This document shows, one piece after another, positions 17,732-26,915 of a DNA stretch of 64,000 nucleotides. Source of the DNA: Arthrobacter sunyaminii. GTDB lineage: Bacteria > Actinomycetota > Actinomycetes > Actinomycetales > Micrococcaceae. Below the pieces are notes generated by a model. That model was not told the DNA's origin, searched no databases, and saw nothing but the letters and a program-made list of their open reading frames with translations. Location: contig NZ_CP076456.1 in the NCBI RefSeq assembly GCF_018866305.1, positions 682,001 to 746,000 on the forward strand, read 5' to 3'. Each line of letters starts with the position of its first letter. Positions within the stretch are counted from its first letter, which is position 1. Made by a program: the position numbers and the translations under genes.

Positions 17732-17750
17732 TGCGGGCAGTCTACCGCTG

Positions 17751-17789
17751 CCTTACTTTGTAAGGTACGGTCCATCTTACAAAGTAAGG
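17751..17789. promoter_or_regulatory. Double palindromic operator between tetR and the oxidoreductase
   Basis: CCTTACTTTGTAAG (17751-17764) and CTTACAAAGTAAGG (17776-17789) are perfect 14-base reverse complements. Each half is itself a CTTAC-N3-GTAAG palindrome, giving two binding sites whose centres are about 25 bp apart. The arrangement suits two TetR dimers. Operator role is inferred from position and symmetry. Confidence 0.8.
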
Positions 17790-17825
17790 CTGATGTGTTT
17801 CAGAAGTTCCGCGAAAGGAACCGCC

Positions 17826-18902
17826 ATGTCCCGCACGTCACGCACCACCCCTAACGCCGCTCCGTCCGCTCCGTCCGTTTCATCGTCGGCCGTTTCGCCA
17901 GCAGTTCCGCCGCTCGCCGGCCTGCCGGTTGCAGCACCCGCCGTGCTGCAGACAGGTTACGGCGGCCCGGAGGTCCTGCGCCTGTCCGAGCACCCGCTTC
18001 CTCACTTGGAGGACACAGAGGTGTTGGTGCAGGTGCGTGCCGCCGGACTGGCTCGTGGAACCTGGCACATGATGACTGGCAAACCGTATCTGCTCCGCGC
18101 GGCCGTCGGGTTGCGCCGGCCGCGGCAGCCGGTGATGGGCCACAATCTCGCCGGCACGGTGGCCGCCGTCGGTGCCGCCGTCACTCGTTTCCGTGTCGGG
18201 GATGAGGCGTATGGAATCGGGCGGGGCTCCTTTGCCGGCTTCTCCGCTGCACCAGAGGGCAAGGTGGCGCTCAAGCCCGTTGGCCTGGACTTCGAGCAGG
18301 CGGCAGTGGTTCCGGTGGCAGGACTGACTGCATTGCAGGCACTGGACGCCGCCGGGGTGGCCGCGGGGATGAAGGTCCTGGTGTTGGGAGCGGCCGGCGG
18401 GGTCGGCAGTTTTGCAGTGCAGATGGCCCGGGCAGCCGGGGCGGAGGTGGTCGGGGCGTGCAGTGCCGGCAAGGCGGAGTTTGTCCGGTCGCTTGGTGCC
18501 GCGGGGATTATTGACTATGCACGGGAGGATTTTGCAGCCGCCGGGCCCCGGTTCGACGCGATTATCGACCTCGGCGGCAATCCGTCCCCGGTCCGCCTGC
18601 GCCGCGCGCTGGCGCCCGGCGGCACGGCAGTGCTTGCCGGCGGGGAGGGAGGCAGCCGGCTGACCGGGTCCATCTTCGAGCGGCAGGCCGCCGGTGCGGT
18701 CCTGTCGCTTTTCGGCAACCGCCGGCTGACGGGGCTGATGTGCCGGGAGAACCATAAAGATCTTGAGCGTATTTCCGCCCTGATCGAGGCGGGCGAGGTC
18801 GTGCCGCGCATCGACAGCCGGTATCGGCTGGCCGACGTCGCCGAGGCGATGCGGCGGCTGGAGTCCGGCGGGGTGTGCGGAAGCGTCGTATTGGTCCCGT
18901 GA
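17826..18902 (+). CDS. Zinc-independent NAD(P)-dependent quinone oxidoreductase-like alcohol dehydrogenase
   Basis: 358 residues from ATG 17826, after a GAAAGGA site. An Ala/Ser/Pro-rich N-terminal extension of about 40 residues precedes an MDR-superfamily protein: GroES-like domain with 'MGHNLAGTVAAVG', then a Rossmann domain with 'VLVLGAAGGVGSFAVQMA'. The catalytic zinc and structural zinc cysteines are missing, as in quinone oxidoreductases. Likely reduces a quinone or enone with NADPH. The divergent TetR gene and double operator point to induction by a toxic compound. Confidence 0.88.
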   Translation: MSRTSRTTPNAAPSAPSVSSSAVSPAVPPLAGLPVAAPAVLQTGYGGPEVLRLSEHPLPHLEDTEVLVQVRAAGLARGTWHMMTGKPYLLRAAVGLRRPRQPVMGHNLAGTVAAVGAAVTRFRVGDEAYGIGRGSFAGFSAAPEGKVALKPVGLDFEQAAVVPVAGLTALQALDAAGVAAGMKVLVLGAAGGVGSFAVQMARAAGAEVVGACSAGKAEFVRSLGAAGIIDYAREDFAAAGPRFDAIIDLGGNPSPVRLRRALAPGGTAVLAGGEGGSRLTGSIFERQAAGAVLSLFGNRRLTGLMCRENHKDLERISALIEAGEVVPRIDSRYRLADVAEAMRRLESGGVCGSVVLVP

Positions 18903-18933
18903 GCTTCCTGCGGCTGGGGCCGGGTGAGCCCCT

Positions 18934-19029
18934 CCGTTTTGGATAAATTCGACCGTTTTGGGTTCTTGCTGCCACTGCGCATCGGCAGCAGAAACACAAA
19001 ACGGCAGCGGAAACCCAAAACGGCAGCCG
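18934..19029. repeat. Cluster of 21-bp repeats in direct and inverted orientation
   Basis: Four related units: a diverged copy at 18934-18952, a copy at 18953-18973, and two opposite-strand copies at 18984-19004 and 19003-19023 that overlap by two bases. The shared core is GGCAGC-R-GAAAC-M-CAAAACGG. The second and third units pair at 18 of 21 positions into a large hairpin. The cluster lies between convergent genes. Confidence 0.7.
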
Positions 19030-19036
19030 AATGACG

Positions 19037-19070
19037 ACGACGGCGGAGCCCACGTGGGGTCCGCCGTCGT
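19037..19070 (+). terminator. Strong hairpin, probable terminator of the oxidoreductase transcript
   Basis: ACGACGGCGGA (19037-19047) pairs perfectly with TCCGCCGTCGT (19060-19070) around the nested palindrome CCCACGTGGG. The sequence TATTT follows on the plus strand. Confidence 0.75.
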
Positions 19071-19089
19071 TATTTCCGTGGGTAAAGAG

Positions 19090-19527
19090 CTAGTCCATCC
19101 GCTCCAGGACGAACACCGGGATTTCACGGTCCGTTTTCGCCTGGTAATCCGCATACGGGGGATAGGCCGCCACGGCCCGTTCCCACCACAGCGCCTTTTC
19201 CTCTCCCGTAATTTCTCGGGCCCGCATGTCCCACTTCTGCGGGCCGTCCTGCAGTTCCACATGCGGATTGGCCAGGAGGTTGAAGTACCAGACGGGATGT
19301 TTGGGTGCGCCGCCCTGGGAAGCGACGACGGCGTAGTCGCCGTCGTGCTCCACCCGCATCAGCGGCGTTTTCCGCAGCTTCCCCGACTTGGCGCCGACGG
19401 TGGTCAGGAGAACCACTGGCCGGCCGCCGAGGGTGGTGCCCTCGGTTCCGCCGGAACTTTCGATCAGCTCCGCCTGTTCGCGGGCTCGCTTGCTGGCACT
19501 GGGGGCATATTCACCGGTAAGAGGCAT
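19090..19527 (-). CDS. Deazaflavin (F420)-dependent nitroreductase family protein (Ddn-like)
   Basis: 145 residues, typical length for the family. Motifs '[26 protein letters not shown]', '[24 protein letters not shown]' and the terminal '[10 protein letters not shown]' match F420H2-dependent quinone or nitroreductases of actinobacteria. The split-barrel fold binds F420 or a flavin. Physiological substrate unknown, probably quinones. It stands alone, converging on the oxidoreductase gene. Confidence 0.88.
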   Translation of the reverse strand: MPLTGEYAPSASKRAREQAELIESSGGTEGTTLGGRPVVLLTTVGAKSGKLRKTPLMRVEHDGDYAVVASQGGAPKHPVWYFNLLANPHVELQDGPQKWDMRAREITGEEKALWWERAVAAYPPYADYQAKTDREIPVFVLERMD

Positions 19528-19670
19528 GGGAAACAGTCAACCCGTTAGTCGGGCCCAGGTCCAGTTCAGTCCAGTCCTCCGCGAAGCCCCCGTGGGTTGA
19601 CCGATCCGGTTCGTCGACCCAGACTTTGGAATGGACACGGCCGCGAGAAATTCAGGAGGCGTGGGCGGTG

Positions 19671-19865
19671 ATGACAACACCACTAAATGCCCTTCCCCAG
19701 GTCGGGGCCCCTGCAACCAGGGCGCTGGATGCTGCAGGATATTCATCGCTCCGGAGCCTGGCCGGGGTTCCGCGCAAGGAGTTGGCGGCTCTGCATGGTC
19801 TGGGGCCAAAGGCGCTGGACCTTATTGAGCGGGCCCTTGCCGAGCACGGACTCGAACTCGGCTGA
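19671..19865 (+). CDS. Small helix-hairpin-helix protein
   Basis: 64 residues from ATG 19671, with AGGAGG eleven bases upstream; GTG 19668 would give better spacing. The sequence 'LPQVGAPATRALDAAGYSSLRSLAGVPRKELAALHGLGPKALDLIERAL' (in two HhH turns: G-x-P/G-x-x-A and GLGPKAL) is the core of a non-specific DNA-binding HhH motif pair, as found at the C-termini of many DNA enzymes. Free-standing versions are common in actinobacteria and uncharacterised. Confidence 0.75.
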   Translation: MTTPLNALPQVGAPATRALDAAGYSSLRSLAGVPRKELAALHGLGPKALDLIERALAEHGLELG

Positions 19866-19969
19866 GCTGTTGGCCGCTGCACCCACGGTGTCCCTTATGC
19901 CATGATGACCTTGTCCGGCGTGGCCAGTTCCGGTGCGACGGCGTACAACACATCACTCGGGGGGAAACA

Positions 19970-20359
19970 ATGCGGCTACACCATGTGCAGATCTCGATAC
20001 CCAAGGGCGGGGAAGAGCAGGCGCGCAGCTTCTACGGAGACGCGCTTGGTATGACCGAGGTGCCCAAGCCTGCTTCCCTGGCCGGACGCGGCGGGTGCTG
20101 GTTCCGCGCCTTCGAAGGCGAGACCGTGGTCGCCGAAATCCATCTGGGCGTCGATACGCCGTTTGTTCCCGCCAAGAAAGCTCACCCGGCACTGGTTATG
20201 GCGTCACCCGGGGAACTTGAAGTCCTCGGTGCCCGGATTGAGTCGGCGGGGTTCGATGTGTCCTGGGAAGAACGGCACACTTTCGAGGGCTACGAGCGGT
20301 TCCACTGCCTGGATCCGTTCAACAACCGGGTGGAAGTGCTTTCGCCGCTGGTGGGCTGA
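19970..20359 (+). CDS. VOC family protein
   Basis: 129 residues, start supported by GGGGG six bases upstream. The first module is 'LHHVQISIPKGGEEQARSFYGDALGM' and the second ends 'HCLDPFNNRVEVLSPL', with the DPF/NR.E pattern near the C-terminus that supplies a metal ligand in glyoxalase-type VOC enzymes. Closest in style to a group annotated as glyoxalases. Substrate unknown. A strong terminator follows. Confidence 0.85.
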   Translation: MRLHHVQISIPKGGEEQARSFYGDALGMTEVPKPASLAGRGGCWFRAFEGETVVAEIHLGVDTPFVPAKKAHPALVMASPGELEVLGARIESAGFDVSWEERHTFEGYERFHCLDPFNNRVEVLSPLVG

Positions 20360-20379
20360 ATGCGACGACAGCGCCAATA

Positions 20380-20417
20380 CAGCTGAAGTCCGGGACGTTG
20401 GTCCCGGGCTTCAGCTG
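20380..20417. terminator. Bidirectional hairpin terminator
   Basis: CAGCTGAAGTCCGGGAC (20380-20396) pairs with GTCCCGGGCTTCAGCTG (20401-20417) with one wobble and a GTTG loop. It sits between the convergent VOC and nuclease genes. Confidence 0.8.
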
Positions 20418-20453
20418 CAAGGCATTGTTTCCGATTTAACGCGGCGTTTCTGG

Positions 20454-21560
20454 TTAGCAGGGACGCCAGGACTTGCCGCCGGGTGCGTAGCAACGCGGAC
20501 CGGTGTATCCGGGCGGATTATTGCTCTGCGCAGGAGGTGGGTTGTAGGTCTGCACGGGAGGCGGGTCATAAGTCGGCGCGGGAGGAACAGCTGCTGCCCG
20601 CCGGTCCGCTTCGGCCTGGGCAGCGGCCGCGCGGCTGGCTTCGGCCTCCGCTGCGATCCGGTCCGTTTCGGCCTGGGCGGCAGCAACACGCTCAGCCTCC
20701 GCTTGGGCGGCCACCCGCTCGGCTTCTGCCTTCGCCTCGGCAGCTTTGCGGATCACTTCGTCCTCGGCTGCCTGACGTTCCGACTGCAGGGTTGTCAGTT
20801 CGCCGTGGCGTTCGTACACCGTGCTCCGTGCGGCGGAGACCCGTGCCTGCAATTCGGTCCGCTGTGCTGATGAGAGCGCGGTCCAGATGATCGATTTTCC
20901 GGCCTTGGCGCCGGACTCGAAGGCATCGAAACCCTCGTCAACGGTTTTGACCAGTGCGTACACGGCGGCGGCAGCAGCGGCAGCGGATGCCGCCGTCGAA
21001 CCCGCTCCCTCCTCGGCGGCCTGAGCCGCGGTGCCTTCAAGAGCCGCGACCATTGCCGGAATGGTGCACTCAACATCCTCGGCGAAGAGCCCGGCCTGCT
21101 GCTCCTGCGCTTCCTGATACGCCTCGTCCACCGGCGGACGGAACTTGGCATTCGGCTCGTACGTCACCGGTACGCCCAGCCCGCGGCGGGCAACTTCGGC
21201 GTTGATGAGGAGACCCTCGCCGTCGTACACGGCGGCCAGGGTGCGACCGTAACGGTCTTCGCGCTCGACGTCGAATGCGAGTGTCACCGTGCTGCCTTGC
21301 GGCAGAGCCTCGGTCAGGAAATCGGTCGCCTCGGGACCCAGGCATTCCACCGGCTTGTTGGGGTCTTTAGTTTCCGGGGTGTCCACGTTCAGCAGACGGA
21401 CGGTCAGTTCCTGATCGTCGAAGTCCACTACGAGGGTGTCCCCGTCGATAACCCGGATGACAGTGCCTTCGTCGGCATTGCCCGTGGACGCGACGGCGAT
21501 GGTGGTACCGGCGACCAGCACGGCTGCGGCGCCTGCGAGAACCTTCGTACGGCCGATCAT
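20454..21560 (-). CDS. Secreted thermonuclease (SNase) family protein with long coiled tail
   Basis: 368 residues from ATG 21560. A signal-like N-terminus ('VLAGAAAVLVAGTTIAVA') precedes a staphylococcal-nuclease domain: 'VIRVIDGDTLVV', 'LLNVDTPET', 'EDRYGRTLA', so the catalytic acidic and arginine residues are present. Residues 150-330 are Ala/Glu-rich and predicted coiled coil with repeated 'AEAERVAA' units. The tail is Pro-rich (PPPVQTYNPPP) and ends 'CYAPGGKSWRPC'. It should be an exported or surface nuclease. The coiled region may tether it to the envelope; that is inference. Confidence 0.85.
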   Translation of the reverse strand: MIGRTKVLAGAAAVLVAGTTIAVASTGNADEGTVIRVIDGDTLVVDFDDQELTVRLLNVDTPETKDPNKPVECLGPEATDFLTEALPQGSTVTLAFDVEREDRYGRTLAAVYDGEGLLINAEVARRGLGVPVTYEPNAKFRPPVDEAYQEAQEQQAGLFAEDVECTIPAMVAALEGTAAQAAEEGAGSTAASAAAAAAAVYALVKTVDEGFDAFESGAKAGKSIIWTALSSAQRTELQARVSAARSTVYERHGELTTLQSERQAAEDEVIRKAAEAKAEAERVAAQAEAERVAAAQAETDRIAAEAEASRAAAAQAEADRRAAAVPPAPTYDPPPVQTYNPPPAQSNNPPGYTGPRCYAPGGKSWRPC

Positions 21561-21872
21561 CGAAGGTGCTTTTCGAGAGAAGGGAAACGGTCCCAAACGG
21601 ACGGTTTCCTGGCTGCCGGAAGACCCGGACTTGGAAACGCGGAGGAGTGGTCTCCGCGGATGGCGTGTTGCAAGGTTTTCCCCAACTATTGAATTGTCTC
21701 TTTGAGATTACTGGTCAGCGGTGACAATGGCGAAACAGCACATTCTGGCTGCTTTGCGCAGGGGTGCAGACCGTGGCTGCGGACCTGAAAGAATGGAGAA
21801 TCCGGCAGGCGGCGTGCTAGCCGGGCATCAGGTACCAACACAGTCTCACGCCCTGGAATGGAGCTTCACCAC

Positions 21873-22268
21873 ATGTCATCCGATTCAACTACCGCCCAGA
21901 TCTTCGGTGTTTCACCGGAGAGCCGTGTCACGGTCTACGGCGCGCAGGACCGTCCGGAGGTCGCCCCGTTCCTGCCCGCCCAGGCGTACTTGGCCGAATC
22001 CGGTTCGCGGAACCCTGCCGACGTCGTCGTGCTGTTTGCGGGCACCGCAGCTGATCTGGCGCATGACCTGTCCGGTGCCGCGGCTGCCGTGGAACCCGGC
22101 GGGGTGCTGTGGGTCTGCTATCCCTCGGCCGCGGCGGAAAATGGGGAGCGCGACCTCAACCGGGACACCGTAGCTTCCCTGCTGGCGGACAACGGCTGGG
22201 AACCGCTGGCTGATGCCGCAGTGGGCGAGCAGTGGTCTGCCGTGCGAGGGCAGCCCACGGCGAAGTAG
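21873..22268 (+). CDS. DUF3052-like protein
   Basis: 131 residues from ATG 21873, with GGAG nine bases upstream; ATG 21858 is possible. The second half, 'ADVVVLFAGTAADLAHDL', 'AVEPGGVLWVCYPSA', 'LLADNGWEPLADAAVGEQWSAVR', follows the DUF3052 pattern of an acidic leader, a glycine-rich strand and a W-x-A-x-R ending. Function of that family is unknown. It stands alone; the 276 bases before it show no clear promoter or repeat. Confidence 0.6.
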   Translation: MSSDSTTAQIFGVSPESRVTVYGAQDRPEVAPFLPAQAYLAESGSRNPADVVVLFAGTAADLAHDLSGAAAAVEPGGVLWVCYPSAAAENGERDLNRDTVASLLADNGWEPLADAAVGEQWSAVRGQPTAK

Positions 22269-22356
22269 GTGTCCCAGAACGGGGACTAAATCACGCCCTT
22301 TCCGGGGAAGCGTGCCCTGAGGCTCGCTTCCCCGGAATTCGGGTTACGGACGCCGG

Positions 22357-22558
22357 CTAAGCGAAATTGATTCCGCCGTCGAATCAGTACTCCGGTCATA
22401 TGATCCGAATCAGGGCCGGAAAGGAACGACACCAGCTTGGCAACGTCCTCCGGGACGGAAGCCCGCCCGGCAAGGATGCTGTCCACCTGGCGCTCCAGTG
22501 CGCTGCCGCGGGGAGTGCCCTCGAGCGTGGTGAGGCGCTCGTCGATGAGGTCCCACAT
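22357..22558 (-). pseudogene. 3' remnant of acetoin/diacetyl reductase (SDR family)
   Basis: The minus-strand frame encodes 'MWDLIDERLTTLEGTPRG', 'SALERQVDSILAGRASVPED', 'VAKLVSFLSGPDSDHMTG', the C-terminal third of butanediol/acetoin dehydrogenases. After 'MTGVLI' the frame breaks; shifting it by one base restores 'DGGINFA' and the stop at 22357-22359. The first two thirds of the gene, including the cofactor and Ser-Tyr-Lys parts, are absent. The gene is dead through truncation and a small deletion. Confidence 0.8.
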
Positions 22559-22906
22559 TCTGCAGGGAGCAACCGCCGAAAAGTATGTGCTGCACCGGGC
22601 TTCGACGAGCATGACCGGACACGTCGTCGTGTGGCTGCGGTCTGTTACTCCAGCCGCGGCAAGCAGGATGTTGCGTTCGCATAAACATTCCAAAATCCCT
22701 TGTCCAGATGCGGTCGGAGTGGAATTGTTGGCTCAGCCCGCAAACAGGTGACGGTTGCTTTGGTCACGGGGCGCTACAGCGTTGTATCCGTCCGATCCAG
22801 TCCTGCGGCACATGAGGGGGCCTTCCGCCGCTGCCCGCGGCGCCATGCCAACCCCGCGGCGCCATGCCAACCCCGCGGGGCCGGATCCTTTTTCAAAGGC
22901 TCAACA
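22559..22906. other. 348-base gap upstream of the sugar importer
   Basis: No gene is supported here. It holds the truncated edge of the acetoin reductase remnant and, close to the importer gene, a 19-bp tandem repeat (22835-22872) plus the ribosome-binding region. A promoter for the importer must lie here, but no convincing -35/-10 pair was found. Confidence 0.5.
22835..22878. repeat. 19-bp tandem repeat upstream of the sugar-binding protein gene
   Basis: Two exact copies at 22835-22853 and 22854-22872 containing GGCGCCATGCCAACC, followed by a partial third copy (CCGCGG). It ends 29 bases before the start codon and so lies in the leader or operator region. Confidence 0.8.
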
Positions 22907-24025
22907 ATGACTCGAATGAAGCACCTTTCGACCCTCTTTCTAGCCATCGGACTAGCAGCCGGCATGTCTGCCTGCGCTCCTGCCGGGTCCAACAATGCCT
23001 CGGAAGACGGGGATGCCACCGAATGCAACGTGGGGATCTCCATGCCCACGCGCAGCCTGGAACGCTGGATCAACGACGGCGAGGGGCTGGAGGAAAAACT
23101 CAAAGCCAGGGGCTGCACCGTTGACCTGCAGTACGCAGAAGACAAGACCGATCAGCAGATCAGCCAGATCCAGAACCAGGTGGCCGGCGGTGCCAAGATC
23201 CTCGTGGTGGCGGCCATCGACGGCAAAACCCTTGGCCCGACCCTGGAAAGCGCCAAGGACCAGGACGTCACCGTCATCGCCTATGACCGCCTGATCAACG
23301 GCACCGACGCCGTGGACTACTACGCCACCTTCGACAATTACCAGGTGGGCCAGCTGCAGGGGGAGTTCATCGAGGAAGAACTGGGCCTGGCCAACGGCGA
23401 GGGCCCGTACAACCTGGAGCCCTTCGCCGGCAGCCCGGATGACAACAACGCCTCCTTCTTCTTCTCCGGCGCCTGGGACGTGCTGCTGCCCTACGTGGAA
23501 AGCGGCCAGCTGGTGGTGCCCTCGGGCAAGTCGCCGGCGGACAACGCCGGCTGGACCTCCATCGGCATTCTGGGCTGGAAGTCAGCGGATGCCCAGTCGG
23601 AAATGGACAACCGCCTGCAGTCCTTCTACACCGGCGGTGACAAGGTCGACGTCGTGCTCTCGCCTAATGACAGCCTGGCGCTGGGCATTGAATCCTCGCT
23701 CCTGGCCGCCGGCTACACGCCCGGCACCGACTGGCCGCTGATCACCGGACAGGACGCCGACGCCGCCAACATCAAGGCGCTGCTCAACGACCAGCAGGCC
23801 ATGACCGTCTGGAAGGACACCCGTGAACTGGGCGCCCAGGTGGACGCCATGATCGCCTCCCTCGTGGCCGGAGAGGATCCGGAAGTGAACGACACCGAGA
23901 CCTACGACAACGAGGTGAAGGTGGTTCCCACCTACATCCTGGAGCCGCAGGTAGTGGTCAAGGATGACGTGCAGGGAACGCTGGTGGACTCCGGCTTTGT
24001 CTCTGCGGATGAGGTTGGGCTCTAA
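22907..24025 (+). CDS. chvE: Multiple-monosaccharide ABC transporter substrate-binding lipoprotein (ChvE-like)
   Basis: 372 residues from ATG 22907. A signal peptide ends in the lipobox 'GMSAC', so the protein is lipid-anchored outside the membrane. The mature part is a periplasmic-binding-protein type I fold: 'GISMPTRSLERWINDGEGLE', 'TDQQISQIQNQVAGGAKILV', 'VIAYDRLI', 'VLSPNDSLALGIESSL'. This is the ChvE/xylose-galactose-arabinose class. It heads a three-gene importer with gguA and gguB. A strong hairpin follows its stop codon. Confidence 0.9.
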   Translation: MTRMKHLSTLFLAIGLAAGMSACAPAGSNNASEDGDATECNVGISMPTRSLERWINDGEGLEEKLKARGCTVDLQYAEDKTDQQISQIQNQVAGGAKILVVAAIDGKTLGPTLESAKDQDVTVIAYDRLINGTDAVDYYATFDNYQVGQLQGEFIEEELGLANGEGPYNLEPFAGSPDDNNASFFFSGAWDVLLPYVESGQLVVPSGKSPADNAGWTSIGILGWKSADAQSEMDNRLQSFYTGGDKVDVVLSPNDSLALGIESSLLAAGYTPGTDWPLITGQDADAANIKALLNDQQAMTVWKDTRELGAQVDAMIASLVAGEDPEVNDTETYDNEVKVVPTYILEPQVVVKDDVQGTLVDSGFVSADEVGL

Positions 24026-24041
24026 ACAGCCCCGGACATTG

Positions 24042-24082
24042 ACCGGGAGCGGGGCGCGGCCGGTCCGCGTCCCGCTCCCGGT
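24042..24082 (+). terminator. Intercistronic hairpin after the binding-protein gene
   Basis: An 18-bp stem (24042-24059 with 24065-24082, one wobble) with a CCGGT loop and no U-run. It lies 17 bases after the binding-protein stop. Such hairpins stabilise the upstream message or cause partial termination, giving more binding protein than membrane subunits. Confidence 0.75.
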
Positions 24083-24112
24083 TCTCCACTTCTGCAGCGA
24101 AATGAGAACGGC

Positions 24113-25660
24113 ATGAATGACGTCATCCTCTCCATGGACGGCATTGTGAAGGAGTTCAACGGCATCAAAGCGCTCGACGGCGTTTCGGTGGATATTGAGC
24201 GCGGCGGGGTGCACGCCATCTGCGGCGAAAACGGAGCCGGCAAGTCCACCCTCATGAAGGTGCTCAGCGGCGTGTATCCGCACGGCAGTTTCGAGGGCAC
24301 CATCACGCTGGAGGACTCGCCGGTGTCCTATTCAACGATCAATGACAGCGAGCGGGACGGGATCGTGATCATTCACCAGGAGCTGGCGCTCAGCCCATTC
24401 CTGTCCATTGCGGAAAACATCTTCCTGGGCAACGAAGTCTCCCGCGGCGGCGTGATCGACTGGAACCAAACCAACCTGCGGGCCGCGGCTCTGCTGGAGC
24501 GCGTGGGGCTGGACGAAAGCCCGGCCACCAAAATTCTCGAGCTCGGCGTGGGCAAGCAGCAGCTGGTGGAAATCGCCAAGGCCCTGTCCAAGGAAGTAAA
24601 AATCCTGATCCTGGATGAGCCGACGGCGGCACTGAACGACGGCGACTCCGCGCACCTGCTGGGGCTGATTAACCAGCTCCGCGAACAGGGCATCACCTCG
24701 ATCATCATTTCCCACAAGCTCAACGAGATCCGGGCCATTGCGGACATCGTCACGGTCATCCGCGACGGACAAACCATCGACACGTTTCCGGTCGAGGACA
24801 CCGACGAGATTGAAACCCGCATCATCCGGGCCATGGTGGGCCGTCCGCTGGACAGCCAGTTTCCGGACCGGGAGCCGGACATCGGCGCGGAGAAATTCCG
24901 GGTCGAGGACTGGACGGTGCACCACCCCGTGGACACGGACCGCGTCGTCGTCGAATCCGCCTCCTTCAACGTCCACGCCGGAGAAATTGTGGGTTTTGCC
25001 GGGCTGATGGGGGCCGGCCGCACCGAACTGGCGATGAGCATTTTCGGCCGTTCCTGGGGTTCCGGAATTTCCGGCCGCGTGTATAAGGACGGAACCGAAA
25101 TACAGACCCGCACGGTGGGGGAGGCCATCCGCAACGGCCTGGCGTACGTCAGCGAGGACCGCAAACGGTACGGGCTGAACCTCATTGGCAGCGTCACCGT
25201 CAACGTGTCCGCCGCGGCGCTGCGCAAGCTGGCAAAGCTGGGGATCATCGACCGTAACCGCGAGTACGGGGTGGCCGATGACTACCGCCAGCGGATGAAC
25301 ATCAAGACACCGAATGTTTCCTCCCTGGTGGGGAACCTGTCCGGCGGCAACCAGCAGAAAGTCGTGCTCAGCAAGTGGATCTATTCCGGTCCCGACGTCC
25401 TGATCCTCGACGAGCCGACACGTGGGATCGACGTCGGCGCCAAGTTTGAAATCTACGGAATCATCAACGAGATGGCGGCACAGGGCAAAGCCGTCATTGT
25501 GATTTCCAGCGAGCTGCCCGAGCTGATCGGGCTTGCCGACCGCATCTACACGATCGCCGAAGGCAGGCTCACGGCCGAGGTGCCCCGCGCCGAAGCCACC
25601 CAGGAAGAACTGATGCGCCATATGACCGCCGCCCGGAACCAAGGAGCACAAGCCTCGTGA
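24113..25660 (+). CDS. gguA: Monosaccharide ABC transporter ATP-binding protein, tandem ATPase (GguA-like)
   Basis: 515 residues, two ABC ATPase domains in tandem as in all CUT2 sugar importers. First domain: Walker A 'GENGAGKST', signature degenerate ('[10 protein letters not shown]'), Walker B '[11 protein letters not shown]'. Second domain: Walker A-like 'GLMGAGRTE' (degenerate, usual for CUT2), signature 'LSGGNQQKV', Walker B '[11 protein letters not shown]'. Sequence style matches GguA/XylG. GTG of the next gene overlaps its stop (GTGA). It energises monosaccharide uptake at the inner face of the membrane. Confidence 0.92.
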   Translation: MNDVILSMDGIVKEFNGIKALDGVSVDIERGGVHAICGENGAGKSTLMKVLSGVYPHGSFEGTITLEDSPVSYSTINDSERDGIVIIHQELALSPFLSIAENIFLGNEVSRGGVIDWNQTNLRAAALLERVGLDESPATKILELGVGKQQLVEIAKALSKEVKILILDEPTAALNDGDSAHLLGLINQLREQGITSIIISHKLNEIRAIADIVTVIRDGQTIDTFPVEDTDEIETRIIRAMVGRPLDSQFPDREPDIGAEKFRVEDWTVHHPVDTDRVVVESASFNVHAGEIVGFAGLMGAGRTELAMSIFGRSWGSGISGRVYKDGTEIQTRTVGEAIRNGLAYVSEDRKRYGLNLIGSVTVNVSAAALRKLAKLGIIDRNREYGVADDYRQRMNIKTPNVSSLVGNLSGGNQQKVVLSKWIYSGPDVLILDEPTRGIDVGAKFEIYGIINEMAAQGKAVIVISSELPELIGLADRIYTIAEGRLTAEVPRAEATQEELMRHMTAARNQGAQAS

Positions 25661-26859
25661 CCACCACTACTCCAGAACAGGCGAAGGCCCCGCTCCCGCC
25701 GAACCCCAAGACCTCGAAGCGGCGGATCCGGGTGGACCTGCGGCAGTACGGGATCCTCGCCGCGCTCGTCGTCATCATTGTGCTGTTCCAGATCCTCACC
25801 GAGGGACGCCTGCTCTATCCCGGCAACGTGTCCAACCTGATCCAGCAGAACGCGTATGTGCTGATCCTGGCCATCGGCATGGTCATGGTGATCATTGCCG
25901 GGCATATCGATCTTTCCGTCGGATCCGTGGTGGCCGTGGTTGGCGGCGTGGCGGCGCTGTCCATGAACGACTGGGGCCTGCCCTGGTGGGGCGCGGTTGT
26001 CCTGGCCCTCGCCGTCGGCGCCCTGATCGGAGCCTGGCAGGGTTTCTGGGTGGCGTTTGTGGGGATACCGGCGTTTATTGTGACCCTGGCCGGGATGTTG
26101 ATCTTCCGCGGCGTGGCCCTGGTGCTGCTGTCCGGCGGAACCGTCAGCGGCCTGCCGCGCCCGTATATCGCGATCGGCTCCGGCACCCTTCCCACCACCG
26201 GAACCCCGGACCTGATCACGCTGGGCATCGGCGCGGTGGCGTCCATTGCGGTGATTGCGCAGCAGCTCAAGAGCCGCCGGGATCTGCAGCGGCTCGGACT
26301 GCCCCGCGAGCAGGCCCCGTCCTTCTGGTTCAAGATCGGCGTGGCCGTGGTGGCCATCATGTACCTGTGCTATCTGCTGGCCTACAACCGCGGCACACCT
26401 ATCATCCTGATCATCCTGGCCGTGCTGGTGCTGGCGTACTCCTTCCTGCTGACCCGCACCGTGTTTGGCCGTCACATCTACGCGATGGGCGGGAACCTGA
26501 ATGCGGCCATGATGTCCGGCGTGAAGACACAGTGGGTGAACTTCTTCATTTTCGTGAACATGGGTTTCCTGGCCGGGCTGGCCGGCGTGGTGAGCACCGC
26601 GCGGGCCGGGGGAGCGGTGGCCTCGGCCGGCGGCGGCTACGAGCTGGATGCCATTGCCGCCGTGTTCATCGGCGGTGCGTCGGTGCAGGGCGGTGTGGGC
26701 ACCGTGATCGGCGCGGTGATCGGCGGCCTGGTGATGGGCGTGCTGAACCAGGGCCTGTCCATCCTGTCCGTGGACGCCGCCTGGCAGCAGATCATCAAGG
26801 GCCTGGTGCTGCTGCTGGCCGTGGCGTTCGGGTTCAGCCGGCGGAAGAGTGCGCGCTAG
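25657..26859 (+). CDS. gguB: Multiple-monosaccharide ABC transporter permease (GguB-like)
   Basis: 400 residues with about ten membrane segments. The CUT2 permease motifs '[20 protein letters not shown]', '[18 protein letters not shown]' and '[20 protein letters not shown]' are clear, and the length fits GguB/XylH rather than the shorter RbsC. A basic cytoplasmic N-terminus precedes the first segment. Start GTG 25657 is translationally coupled to gguA. Substrate is one or more of xylose, arabinose, galactose or glucose; not resolvable from sequence. Confidence 0.92.
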   Translation: MTTTTPEQAKAPLPPNPKTSKRRIRVDLRQYGILAALVVIIVLFQILTEGRLLYPGNVSNLIQQNAYVLILAIGMVMVIIAGHIDLSVGSVVAVVGGVAALSMNDWGLPWWGAVVLALAVGALIGAWQGFWVAFVGIPAFIVTLAGMLIFRGVALVLLSGGTVSGLPRPYIAIGSGTLPTTGTPDLITLGIGAVASIAVIAQQLKSRRDLQRLGLPREQAPSFWFKIGVAVVAIMYLCYLLAYNRGTPIILIILAVLVLAYSFLLTRTVFGRHIYAMGGNLNAAMMSGVKTQWVNFFIFVNMGFLAGLAGVVSTARAGGAVASAGGGYELDAIAAVFIGGASVQGGVGTVIGAVIGGLVMGVLNQGLSILSVDAAWQQIIKGLVLLLAVAFGFSRRKSAR

Positions 26860-26878
26860 GCGCCGCAGCTTCAGGACG

Positions 26879-26915
26879 ACGGCGGCGGTCTCCTTCGGGA
26901 GACGGTCGCCGTTTT
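26879..26915 (+). terminator. Rho-independent terminator after gguB
   Basis: ACGGCG/CGCCGT and GTCTCC/GGAGAC stems stack around a 3x3 internal loop, capped by a TTCG tetraloop at 26894-26897 and followed by TTTT. Confidence 0.8.

Noticed and set aside
19840..19862. tRNA T-arm-like sequence (reverse complement of CTCGAACTCG)
   Set aside because: It is inside the HhH protein gene and no acceptor, D or anticodon stems can be formed around it.
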